Part shown: piece after piece, positions 1-8,278 of the stretch
How the letters are laid out: every line of letters starts with the position of its first letter
How positions within the stretch are numbered: position 1 is the stretch's first letter
Assembly (NCBI GenBank): GCA_033763355.1
Contig: JANRKT010000027.1
Location: 1 to 18,476 of the forward strand
Direction of reading: 5' to 3'
From: JANRKT01 sp033763355
GTDB lineage: Bacteria; Bacteroidota; Bacteroidia; Chitinophagales; Chitinophagaceae
DNA: 18,476 bases
Notes under the pieces: model-generated
Databases searched by the model: none
What the model was told of the DNA's origin: nothing
The model's input: only the letters and a program-made list of their open reading frames with translations
Position numbers and translations under genes: made by a program

Positions 1-76
1 TTTTTAGGGCGGAAACCCTTTGTCTCAACATTTTCCCATATCATCTCATTTACCCGCCCGGCCGCTTAATGCATAA

Positions 77-84
77 TAGTTTTG
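77..84 (+). promoter_or_regulatory. Bacteroidota -7 promoter element of the receptor gene
   Basis: TAGTTTTG matches the Bacteroidota sigma-A -7 consensus TAnnTTTG. It lies 17 bases before the ATG at 102 and 23 bases before the ATG at 108. It also lies downstream of the in-frame ATG at 69, so that codon would be untranscribed from this promoter. No clear -33 TTG is visible at the expected distance, which lowers confidence. The identical octamer precedes the lipoprotein gene at 10153. Confidence 0.5.
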
Positions 85-101
85 TGCCGCACTATAAATT
101 A

Positions 102-2759
102 ATGGTTATGAAAAAAGCTTTGTTGATTGTTTCAGTAATATTCTCCGCCCTTTCAGTATATGCCCAGTTCCCCGGGGCAGCAAACGGTAAAGGCCAGCAG
201 GCCCCTAATATGGGCCACATTTATGGCAAAATAGTTGACAGCGCCGGCAAGCCTATCAGTGATGCCTCAGTTATATTGCTGCAGAATAAATTTGATACCG
301 TCTCCAAAAAACGAAAAGATGTATTGCTGAAAGGCCTGTCAACAAAAGCAAACGGCGAATTCAGCTTCAGCGAACTCCCCATGTTTGGCGCTTTAAAACT
401 TAAAATATCAGCATCCGGTTATAAACCTTTCGAACAAACCGTAAGCTTCCAGATGAAAATGGATGCAGGCAGCGCCGCACCTAAAGCATCCTCCGATCCT
501 TCACAGGGTATGCAGGCCATGAGCGGTATGCTGAATGCCATTGATAAGGACCTGGGCAATATTAAACTTTCAGTTGATGTGCAGCAGTTGCAGACAGTTG
601 TGGTTACTGCAAGCAAGCCTATGATACAAATGGATATTGACAAGAAAGTTTTTAATGTTGACAAGAATATTGTGAGCGCCGGTGGCACCGCTGTTGATAT
701 TATGAAGAACGTACCTTCTGTTCAGGTGGATATTGACGGTAATGTAAAACTCCGCAATGCTTCACCGCAGATTTATATTGACGGAAGGCCTACAACCCTG
801 AGCCTTGACCAGATACCTGCTGATGCTATTGAAAGCGTGGAAGTAATTACCAACCCTTCAGCAAAATTTGATGCAAGCGGCGGTAATGCGGGTATATTGA
901 ATATTATTTTGAAGAAGAACAAAAAAACCGGTTACAATGGTAACATCATGGCGGGTGTTGACAGGAGGGGAGGTATGAACGGCGGCGGGAGCTTTAATGT
1001 AAGGCAGGATAAATTCAATGTATCAGCCAGTGTAATGACCAACCAGATGCGCAACAAAGCAACAGGCACTACTGAGCGTTTTAATTTTGCAGATACCCCC
1101 CAAACACTTATTAACCAGAACAACCTCAATAAAACCAAAGGCGGATTTATGTTCGGGCGTTTGGGTGTTGATTATTTTATTACCAACAGAACAACTTTAT
1201 CGCTGGCGGGTATCAAAGTTCATGGTGAGTTTAACCCCAATGATGTAATTGATATTTATACAGACAGTTTGCTGGCTTCAGGGATCCTTACCAACCGCAG
1301 CCGCCGCAGCACAGGGGGCAAGCGGGAGTTTAACGCCCATGGGTTACAATTGGGGATGAAACATAATTTTCCCCGTGCAGGCGAAGAATGGACAGCTGAT
1401 ATGAACTTCTTCTCCGGAAAGAACGAAAGCAATTCATTGTACACAACAGATTATTTTGGTACAACAGAAAATAAAACAGGCACACAATACCAGCAGGTAC
1501 TCAGCGACGGGAAAAACAGTTTCCTCACCCTGCAAACAGATTATGTAAGGCCGTTTAAAGGAAGCACCAAACTGGAAACAGGAGTAAGGGCACAACTGCG
1601 CAACATCAAAAATTTCAACGAAACTTACATACAAGGAATTGGCTTTCCTGATTTTATTAAAATCCCGTCAGCTACCAATAATTACAAAAATAACGACAAT
1701 GTATATGCAGCTTATATTTCATTAAGGAGCACCATTAAAAATTTTGGTTACCAGGTTGGTTTGCGTGCAGAAAGTTCAAGTTATAAAGGTGAACTCACCA
1801 ATACAGGCGAAAAATTCAGCAACAGCTATCCGGTAAGTTTGTTTCCTTCGGTTTTCCTGAGCCAGAAACTGAAGAAGAACCAGGAACTGCAGATGAGTTA
1901 CACCCGCAGGATAAACAGGCCCAACTTCTTTCAGCTGATACCTTATGTGGATTATACGGACAGCCTGAACATTACAAGGGGCAACCCCAATCTTGTTCCG
2001 GAGTTCACCAATTCATTGGAAATGTCGTATGGCAAAACATTTAAAGGAAAGAACAGCATTCTTGCATCTGTTTATTACAAGCACACCAATAACCTGATAA
2101 CACGTTATCTTGACGAAGGCATTAACCCTATAACAGGTAATAAAGATATCATCAGCACCTTCATCAACGCCAATTCAAGTTATGCGTACGGTTCAGAGCT
2201 TACATCAATAAACACCATTACCAAATGGTGGGATGTAACTACCAACGTTAACCTTTATAATTCAAAAATCAATACCGATAACATCAGCGGCACATCGCAG
2301 GATGCCATGTGGAGCTGGTTTGGAAAGTTCAACAACAATTTTAAACTGCCGAAGAACTTCACCATTCAGCTTACTGCCGATTACCAGAGCAAAACCAATT
2401 TGCCTATAAACAACTCACAGGGTTTTGGCGGGCCACCCATGATGCAGGCGCAAAGCGCTTCACAGGGTTATATCAGGCCTTTCTGGGGTATGGACATAGC
2501 CGTGAAGAAGTCCTTTATGAAAAACAATGCCGCCGCCCTTACACTTAATGTAAGCGATATCTTCGGTACACGTAAATCAAGCCAGCATACTGAAAGCGCC
2601 TTTTTTGTGCAGGATTATTCAAGGCTGAACAACCCGCAGATGGTAAGGCTGAACTTTACTTACCGTTTTGGTAAAATGGATGTGTCCCTCTTCAAGCGCC
2701 AGAACATGAAGGGACAGGCCGGTGGTATGTCGGGTGCTACGGAAGGTATGCAGCAATAA
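102..2759 (+). CDS. TonB-dependent outer-membrane beta-barrel receptor
   Basis: This is predicted to be an outer-membrane protein that imports a ligand with TonB energy. The N-terminus (MKKALLIVSVIFSALSVYAQ) is a signal peptide ending in A-Q. A carboxypeptidase-regulatory-like beta-sandwich follows (IYGKIVDSAGKPISDASV), at about residues 40-120. A plug domain begins near LQTVVVTASKP and includes the VEVITNPSAKFDASG stretch typical of the family. The rest is a roughly 600-residue barrel with alternating aromatic strands, ending in FTYRFG. The layout fits the 'outer membrane beta-barrel family' rather than SusC, and no SusD gene sits beside it. The frame is open from an ATG at 69, but the -7 element at 77-84 and the signal peptide favour ATG 102 or 108. 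The protein has about 885 residues. A Gly/Met/Gln-rich tail extends past the last strand. The ligand is unknown; the GH3 gene downstream hints at a saccharide. Confidence 0.88.
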   Translation: MVMKKALLIVSVIFSALSVYAQFPGAANGKGQQAPNMGHIYGKIVDSAGKPISDASVILLQNKFDTVSKKRKDVLLKGLSTKANGEFSFSELPMFGALKLKISASGYKPFEQTVSFQMKMDAGSAAPKASSDPSQGMQAMSGMLNAIDKDLGNIKLSVDVQQLQTVVVTASKPMIQMDIDKKVFNVDKNIVSAGGTAVDIMKNVPSVQVDIDGNVKLRNASPQIYIDGRPTTLSLDQIPADAIESVEVITNPSAKFDASGGNAGILNIILKKNKKTGYNGNIMAGVDRRGGMNGGGSFNVRQDKFNVSASVMTNQMRNKATGTTERFNFADTPQTLINQNNLNKTKGGFMFGRLGVDYFITNRTTLSLAGIKVHGEFNPNDVIDIYTDSLLASGILTNRSRRSTGGKREFNAHGLQLGMKHNFPRAGEEWTADMNFFSGKNESNSLYTTDYFGTTENKTGTQYQQVLSDGKNSFLTLQTDYVRPFKGSTKLETGVRAQLRNIKNFNETYIQGIGFPDFIKIPSATNNYKNNDNVYAAYISLRSTIKNFGYQVGLRAESSSYKGELTNTGEKFSNSYPVSLFPSVFLSQKLKKNQELQMSYTRRINRPNFFQLIPYVDYTDSLNITRGNPNLVPEFTNSLEMSYGKTFKGKNSILASVYYKHTNNLITRYLDEGINPITGNKDIISTFINANSSYAYGSELTSINTITKWWDVTTNVNLYNSKINTDNISGTSQDAMWSWFGKFNNNFKLPKNFTIQLTADYQSKTNLPINNSQGFGGPPMMQAQSASQGYIRPFWGMDIAVKKSFMKNNAAALTLNVSDIFGTRKSSQHTESAFFVQDYSRLNNPQMVRLNFTYRFGKMDVSLFKRQNMKGQAGGMSGATEGMQQ

Positions 2760-2776
2760 CAATAACAGGATTTCCG

Positions 2777-2803
2777 GCGGGGTGTAAAAACCCCGCTGTT
2801 TTT
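2777..2803 (+). terminator. Rho-independent terminator after the receptor gene
   Basis: GCGGGGT (2777-2783) pairs perfectly with ACCCCGC (2790-2796) across a six-base loop. The stem is followed by TGTTTTT. It begins 17 bases after the stop codon and separates the receptor transcript from the GH3 gene. Confidence 0.85.
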
Positions 2804-2817
2804 ATAGAAAGCAAAAG

Positions 2818-2825
2818 TAAATTTG
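2818..2825 (+). promoter_or_regulatory. -7 promoter element upstream of the GH3 gene
   Basis: TAAATTTG is an exact TAnnTTTG match, directly after the receptor terminator and 72 bases before the GH3 start codon. No convincing -33 TTG is seen. The transcript leader would hold a repeated TTGTGTAAAAT motif, described separately. Confidence 0.45.
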
Positions 2826-2858
2826 TGTAAAATCGTCCTAAGTACAATTGTGTAAAAT
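2823..2858. repeat. Pair of 11-bp direct repeats in the GH3 leader
   Basis: TTGTGTAAAAT occurs exactly at 2823-2833 and again at 2848-2858, with a 25-bp period. The second copy overlaps the palindrome ACAATTGT (2844-2851). The first copy overlaps the candidate -7 element. The position suits a regulator binding site, but no regulator gene lies in the window to support that. Confidence 0.4.
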
Positions 2859-2897
2859 TTTTTAGGTCTCTTTCTACAACCACTCAACTGCCATAGC

Positions 2898-5294
2898 ATG
2901 AAAAAGTCACGCAGGGTAATCCCCCTTCTTTCAACAATTCTTTTAGCTGTTTTAATTGCTGCTGTATCGTGGATCAATATCAATACTGGCTCAGAACGGC
3001 CGGTTATTGCCGACTATAAGAAAATTTTAAATGATGACAGCACTGTTTCAGTTGAATTTATTGTGAATAAAAACGGCCCCACATTGGGATATTCCCCCAA
3101 ATCGGGTGTCATGCTTATAAAATCCGGCGTATTTACTTTTAAAGACCTCAACCGGAATGGCAAACTTGATAAATATGAGGACTGGCGTTTGCCAGTTGAC
3201 GAAAGGGCGAAAGACCTTGCCTCAAAAATGTCAATAGAACAGATTGCGGGTTTGATGTTATACAGCCGTCACCAGGCAATTCCCGGAGGGGGAAGAGGTT
3301 TTTTTGCAGGTACTTACAACGGAAAAACTTTTGAAGAAAGCGGCGCCAAACCTTATGACCTTTCAGACCAGCAAAAAGAATTTCTTACAAAAGATAACCT
3401 GCGGCATGTATTGATTACTTCTGTTCAAAGCCCTGAAGTGGCCGCCAAATGGAACAATAATATGCAGGCGCTTGTAGAAGGCTTTGGCCTCGGTATCCCG
3501 GCCAATACTAGTTCCGATCCGCGTCATGGCACATCAGCCAATGCTGAATTCAATGCAGGCGCTGGCGGAAATATTTCAATGTGGCCCGGTTCATTGGGGC
3601 TTGCTGCTACATTCAATCCCGAGATTGTAAAACAATTCGGTCAAATCGGCGCTATGGAATACCGTGCACTTGGTATTACAACAGCATTATCCCCGCAAAT
3701 TGACCTGGCAACTGAACCAAGGTGGAACCGTTTCAGCGGAACTTTTGGTGAAGACACCAAACTGGCTACCGACATGGCCCGTGCCTATATTGACGGCTTC
3801 CAGACATCAACAGGCAAAAAAGAAATTGCAAACGGATGGGGCTATACAAGCGTAAACGCTATGGTGAAACACTGGCCCGGCGGCGGCAGTGGTGAAGCAG
3901 GACGTGATGCGCATTATGGTTTTGGAAAGTATGCCGTATATCCCGGCAATAATTTTCAGATGCACTTTATACCTTTTACAGAAGGCGCTTTTAAACTGGA
4001 AGGCAAAACAAAAATGGCATCGGCCGTTATGCCGTATTATACCATTTCCTACAACCAGGATGTAAAGAACAAAGAAAACGTAGCCAACAATTACAATTCC
4101 TATATCATCAACGACCTGCTGCGCAACAAATATAAATATGATGGCGTGGTGTGTACAGACTGGCTGGTAACCGGTGATGAAACAGCCATTGATGTTTTTA
4201 TTACCGGGAAACCCTGGGGCGTTGAAAAATTGTCAATAGCTGAAAGGCATTATAAAGTGCTGATGGCCGGTGTTGACCAGTTTGGCGGCAATAACGATGC
4301 AAAGCCTGTAATAGAAGCTTACAACATGGGTGTTAAAGAACACGGTGAAGCTTTCATGCGCAAACGGTTTGAACAATCTGCAGTAAGGTTACTGAAAAAT
4401 ATTTTCCGTCCTGGTTTATTTGAGAACCCCTATGTTGACCCCGAAGAATCCAAACGTACGGTAGGCAAGCCGGAATTTATGGCTGCAGGTTATAATGCAC
4501 AGCTTAATTCTATAGTAATGGTGAAGAACAAGGGCAATATCCTTCCCCTTCAGAAAGGCAAAACTGTTTATTTGCCCAAAAGGTACAGGCCTGCGGGAAG
4601 AAATTTCCTCGGCATACCAACTCCTGAAAGAAATGAATACCCGGTAAAAATTGACATTGTAAAGAAATACTTTAATGTTACGGATAATCCTGATGAAGCG
4701 GATTTTGCACTGGTGTTTATCGAAAGCCCGAATACCGGTAACGGATATACAGCAGATGATGCAAAAGCCGGAGGAAACGGGTACATTCCAATCAGCCTGC
4801 AATACGGGGAATACACAGCAAAAGATGCACGTGACCCCAGTATGGCTGGCGGCGACCCGCTTGAAAAATTTACCAACCGCACGTATAAAGGTAAAAGTAC
4901 AAAAGCCATTAACCTTACTGACCTTGCCATGGTGAATGACACTTATGCGAAGATGAAAGGTAAGCCTGTAATTGTTTCGGTTGATGTAACAAATCCCATG
5001 GTATTTTCTGAATTTGAAAAAAATGCCAATGCCATCCTTGTAAATTTCGGGGTGCAGGGCCAGGCAGCATTGGATATTATCACAGGCAAAACCGATCCAT
5101 CAGGATTGCTCCCTTTACAGATGCCTGCTGATATGGCAACTGTTGAAAAACAATTTGAGGATGTGCCCCATGATATGATTTGTTATAAAGACAGCGAAGG
5201 GCATGTTTATGATTTTGCCTATGGCCTCAACTGGAAAGGTGTGATTAATGATGCAAGAACGGCAAAGTACGGAAGAAAGAAAGCGGGTAAATAA
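2898..5294 (+). CDS. Exported glycoside hydrolase family 3 (beta-glucosidase-like)
   Basis: The predicted role is release of beta-linked sugars from oligosaccharides outside the cytoplasm. A hydrophobic N-terminal segment (about residues 7-27, after MKKSRR) acts as signal peptide or membrane anchor; there is no lipobox Cys. Residues 83-94 form a textbook EF-hand-type calcium loop (D83, N85, N87, G88, L90, E94). The GH3 N-terminal barrel follows: TSSDPRHG, the paired K324-H325 in KHWPGG, and the predicted nucleophile D421 in VVCTDW. The alpha/beta sandwich C domain spans roughly residues 510-780. The 798-residue protein ends soon after that domain, so the fibronectin III domain common in longer GH3 enzymes is absent. 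I could not place the acid/base glutamate. The gene is flanked by terminators on both sides and so looks monocistronic. Family is confident; substrate is not. Confidence 0.9.
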   Translation: MKKSRRVIPLLSTILLAVLIAAVSWININTGSERPVIADYKKILNDDSTVSVEFIVNKNGPTLGYSPKSGVMLIKSGVFTFKDLNRNGKLDKYEDWRLPVDERAKDLASKMSIEQIAGLMLYSRHQAIPGGGRGFFAGTYNGKTFEESGAKPYDLSDQQKEFLTKDNLRHVLITSVQSPEVAAKWNNNMQALVEGFGLGIPANTSSDPRHGTSANAEFNAGAGGNISMWPGSLGLAATFNPEIVKQFGQIGAMEYRALGITTALSPQIDLATEPRWNRFSGTFGEDTKLATDMARAYIDGFQTSTGKKEIANGWGYTSVNAMVKHWPGGGSGEAGRDAHYGFGKYAVYPGNNFQMHFIPFTEGAFKLEGKTKMASAVMPYYTISYNQDVKNKENVANNYNSYIINDLLRNKYKYDGVVCTDWLVTGDETAIDVFITGKPWGVEKLSIAERHYKVLMAGVDQFGGNNDAKPVIEAYNMGVKEHGEAFMRKRFEQSAVRLLKNIFRPGLFENPYVDPEESKRTVGKPEFMAAGYNAQLNSIVMVKNKGNILPLQKGKTVYLPKRYRPAGRNFLGIPTPERNEYPVKIDIVKKYFNVTDNPDEADFALVFIESPNTGNGYTADDAKAGGNGYIPISLQYGEYTAKDARDPSMAGGDPLEKFTNRTYKGKSTKAINLTDLAMVNDTYAKMKGKPVIVSVDVTNPMVFSEFEKNANAILVNFGVQGQAALDIITGKTDPSGLLPLQMPADMATVEKQFEDVPHDMICYKDSEGHVYDFAYGLNWKGVINDARTAKYGRKKAGK

Positions 5295-5317
5295 ATCATA
5301 AAAAGGCATTATTCAAT

Positions 5318-5337
5318 AAACCCAAAGAAGGGTTTTT
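5318..5337 (+). terminator. Rho-independent terminator after the GH3 gene
   Basis: AAACCC (5318-5323) pairs with GGGTTT (5330-5335) around a six-base loop, and the run of five T completes it. The stem is short, so termination may be partial, letting some transcript continue into the dehydrogenase gene. Confidence 0.65.
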
Positions 5338-5372
5338 ATCATGATTATTTTACCGTTTGTATTAAACTTTTT

Positions 5373-5401
5373 TTGTTAAGCATTAGCGAAGGATAACTTT
5401 A
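5373..5401 (+). promoter_or_regulatory. Promoter of the PQQ dehydrogenase gene
   Basis: TTG at 5373-5375 and TAACTTTA at 5394-5401 are 18 bases apart, matching Bacteroidota -33 and -7 elements; only the last base of the -7 box deviates. The start codon at 5436 lies 34 bases further on. Confidence 0.55.
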
Positions 5402-5435
5402 AACTTATTTAAAAGATCAACCAATTTTTATAACT

Positions 5436-8192
5436 ATGTCCCGATTGCCTGCTATTATTTTCAAACCTGCCTCCTTAATTGTATTATGTATTTTATCGGG
5501 GGCAGGTTTTTGGTTAAGTTTTACTGCTGCAAAAGAAGACCCTTCTGTTGCCATCAAACCGGATGATAACCGTTTTACCAAAACAATCCTCACAGAAAAG
5601 CTGGATGAACCGATGGAGATGACTTTTCTCCCCGATGGGAGGATATTATTTATAGAGCGCAAAGGGAACCTGAAAGCCTATGACCCCAAAACGGCTAAAG
5701 TAAAGGTGATTGCCAAACTCCCGGTAAATACAATTTATACCAATAAAAAAGGACAGAAGCGGGAAGCTGAGGAAGGCCTGATGGGTGTTATTGTTCACCC
5801 GCAATATGAGAAGAATTTCTGGATATATATGTATTATGCAGATTCTGCAGAAGCCAAACATGTACTGGCGAGATGGGAACTGCGTGGAGATAAATTAATA
5901 AAAACATCAAAGAAAATACTTCTTGAAATCCCCACGCAGCGTGAAGAATGTTGCCATACCGGCGGCGGAATGGTGTTTGATAAACAGGGAAACTTGTTCC
6001 TTACAGTCGGGAACAACACCGTTAATCCGCAATCGGGTACTTCCAATCTTGATAAAAGAAAAGGAATGGAAAATTCAGACGACCAGCGCACAGGAGGAAA
6101 TACCAATGACCTCCGCGGAAAAATATTACGCATCCATCCTGAGGACAACGGCACATATACAATTCCCGAAGGAAACCTTTTTCCCAAAGGCACAACCAAA
6201 ACACGTCCTGAAATTTATACGATGGGCCACCGTAATCCATGGCGCCCTTCTATTGACAGTAAAACCGGCTATTTGTATTGGGGCGAAGTAGGGCCAGATG
6301 CATCAAACGATACTGAATTCGGGCCAAGGGGTTATGATGAATTCAACCAGGCGAAAGGCCCGGGTAATTTCGGATGGCCCTATTTTATAGGGGATAATAA
6401 ACCCTATAACCATTACGATTACGAAACCAAAAAAGCAGGTGCCCCTTTTGATGTTGCCCACCCTGTAAACAATTCACCCAACAATACTGGCTTAAATAAA
6501 CTGCCGCCACCGCAAAAAGCGATGATATGGTATCCCTATGGCATGTCTGAAGAATTTCCATTGCTCGGAAGTTCGGGACGCAGTGCTACAGGCGGCCCGG
6601 TTTACAGACGTGCAGATTTTCCCAAAGCAAAAAGACCTTTTCCTGCATATTACGAAGGCAAGTGGTTAATTGTTGAATTTATGCGTGGATGGATCATGGC
6701 TGTAACAATGGATGAAAACGGCAATTACAAATCCATGGAAAGGTTCCTGCCCAATGAAAATTTCAGCAGCGCCATTGATATGGATTTTTCTCCGGAAGGT
6801 GATTTATACATTCTTGAATATGGTACTGCCTGGTTTAAAGGCAACGACAATGCAAGGCTGGTAAAGCTTGAATACAACGCAGGCAACCGCAAGCCAAAAG
6901 TTGAAGCGGCAGCAGATAAAACGGGAGGTGCATTGCCTTTTAATGTTAATCTTACTTCAAAAGGAACGATGGATTACGATGGGGATAAACTTACTTATGA
7001 ATGGAAAGTTGCAGGTGCAGGGATTATAAAAGTTGTCAAACAGCCTGATGCGTCAGTTAAGCTGGATAAACCCGGGATTTATAAAGCCACACTTACGGTA
7101 ACAGATGCACAGGGTGCCAAAAACAGCAAGACCATTGAACTGAAAGCCGGTAATGAACCACCCCAGGTTTCTTTTGACATGGGGAATGCTAACCGTACAT
7201 TTTATTTTCCTGATAAAAGTTTTGAATACACTGTTAAAGTAAAAGACAAAGAAGACGGAAGCCTGGAGAATGGTAAAATAAAACCATCGCAGGTAGCAGT
7301 TACCATTGATTACCTGCCCATCGGTTACGACCAGATTGAAATTGCACAACTGCAGCGTGAAGCCGATAAAGGCGCTATGGCATCAACCGGGCAATTGCTG
7401 ATTGCAAAAAACGATTGCAAGTCATGCCACGTAAAAGACAAAAAATCAATCGGGCCCAGTTATGTGCAGGTGGCAAGGAAATACAAGAGCGGCACTGCTG
7501 CAGTTACCGAAAACCTTGCAAAGAAGATCATCAACGGGGGAGTAGGTGTTTGGGGTGAACATGCGATGAGTGCACACCCGCAGATTTCACTTGCAGATGC
7601 AAAAAATATTGTACAATACATCTTAACTATAGAAGATAAGAAAGAAGTAAAATCGCAACCGCTTAAGGGTACTTATACCACCAAATATCCAGAAGGCGCA
7701 AAAGACAAGGGCACATTTGTATTGCGTGCCGCTTACAGGGATAAAGGAACTGCAGCAATGGGCCCTTTGTCAGGGGAAGAGATACTTGTGTTGCGCCACC
7801 CTCTGTTAAGTCCTGAACTTGTTGATTTTTCAAAAGGCGTTTCGCTGCAAACCACATTGTTCAAGGCCATGTACATGACGGGTGACGGCGCTTATGTGGG
7901 TTATAAGAATATTGACCTTACCGGTATTGCAGAAATAAGTATCACCGTTTCCGCATCGCAGCGCATAGATGCTGCAGGCGGTATTATTGAAATACACCTC
8001 GACAGCGCTGCCGGCGAAATGATTGGTAAAAGCGCTTTGGTACCGGTAAAGGAAGGACGGAATGTACAGACAATCACAATTACACCTGTCAGTGGAAAGC
8101 GTGATGTTTATTTTGTTTTCAGGAATGAAAAAGCAGTTGAAGGGAGGATCCTGATGCAGGTGTCGGCTATTGAAGTAAAACAGAGCAAATGA
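5436..8192 (+). CDS. PQQ-dependent sugar dehydrogenase fused to PKD, cytochrome c and CBM6-like domains
   Basis: The predicted role is periplasmic oxidation of a sugar with PQQ as cofactor. A signal segment covers about residues 8-32. A six-bladed propeller of the soluble glucose/sorbosone dehydrogenase family runs to about residue 480. It starts with EPMEMTFLPDGRILFIERKG and carries a catalytic-type His174 in ECCHTGGGMVF, then GNTNDLRGKILRI and GHRNPWRPS. A PKD-like domain lies near residues 490-575 and a linker beta domain follows. A class I cytochrome c domain has haem motif C661-K-S-C664-H665 and a likely distal Met711 in GEHAMSAHP. The C-terminal 150 residues resemble a CBM6 beta-sandwich. 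At 918 residues it is far longer than a bare propeller enzyme. The fused haem suggests internal electron transfer from PQQ. The next gene starts at or shortly after the stop codon. PQQ biosynthesis genes are not in the window. Domain order is confident; substrate is unknown. Confidence 0.9.
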   Translation: MSRLPAIIFKPASLIVLCILSGAGFWLSFTAAKEDPSVAIKPDDNRFTKTILTEKLDEPMEMTFLPDGRILFIERKGNLKAYDPKTAKVKVIAKLPVNTIYTNKKGQKREAEEGLMGVIVHPQYEKNFWIYMYYADSAEAKHVLARWELRGDKLIKTSKKILLEIPTQREECCHTGGGMVFDKQGNLFLTVGNNTVNPQSGTSNLDKRKGMENSDDQRTGGNTNDLRGKILRIHPEDNGTYTIPEGNLFPKGTTKTRPEIYTMGHRNPWRPSIDSKTGYLYWGEVGPDASNDTEFGPRGYDEFNQAKGPGNFGWPYFIGDNKPYNHYDYETKKAGAPFDVAHPVNNSPNNTGLNKLPPPQKAMIWYPYGMSEEFPLLGSSGRSATGGPVYRRADFPKAKRPFPAYYEGKWLIVEFMRGWIMAVTMDENGNYKSMERFLPNENFSSAIDMDFSPEGDLYILEYGTAWFKGNDNARLVKLEYNAGNRKPKVEAAADKTGGALPFNVNLTSKGTMDYDGDKLTYEWKVAGAGIIKVVKQPDASVKLDKPGIYKATLTVTDAQGAKNSKTIELKAGNEPPQVSFDMGNANRTFYFPDKSFEYTVKVKDKEDGSLENGKIKPSQVAVTIDYLPIGYDQIEIAQLQREADKGAMASTGQLLIAKNDCKSCHVKDKKSIGPSYVQVARKYKSGTAAVTENLAKKIINGGVGVWGEHAMSAHPQISLADAKNIVQYILTIEDKKEVKSQPLKGTYTTKYPEGAKDKGTFVLRAAYRDKGTAAMGPLSGEEILVLRHPLLSPELVDFSKGVSLQTTLFKAMYMTGDGAYVGYKNIDLTGIAEISITVSASQRIDAAGGIIEIHLDSAAGEMIGKSALVPVKEGRNVQTITITPVSGKRDVYFVFRNEKAVEGRILMQVSAIEVKQSK

Positions 8193-8278
8193 TTAGCATT
8201 TTACAGTTCTCAGGCCGGTATATAAAATCGATGAGGAATACATTCAATCATTTACCATTCACGATAAAACCAAATACC

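Noticed and set aside
1..30. Possible terminator from AGGG...CCCT at the window start
   Set aside because: The stem is only four to five pairs and the T-run precedes rather than follows the hairpin, so neither strand gives a proper terminator.
102..2759. SusC-type glycan receptor
   Set aside because: No SusD gene lies downstream, and the plug and barrel match the outer-membrane beta-barrel family pattern rather than the SusC signature.
2660..2983. 107-codon minus-strand frame spanning the receptor end and GH3 start
   Set aside because: It crosses a terminator and a promoter in the opposite direction, and the product has no recognisable features.
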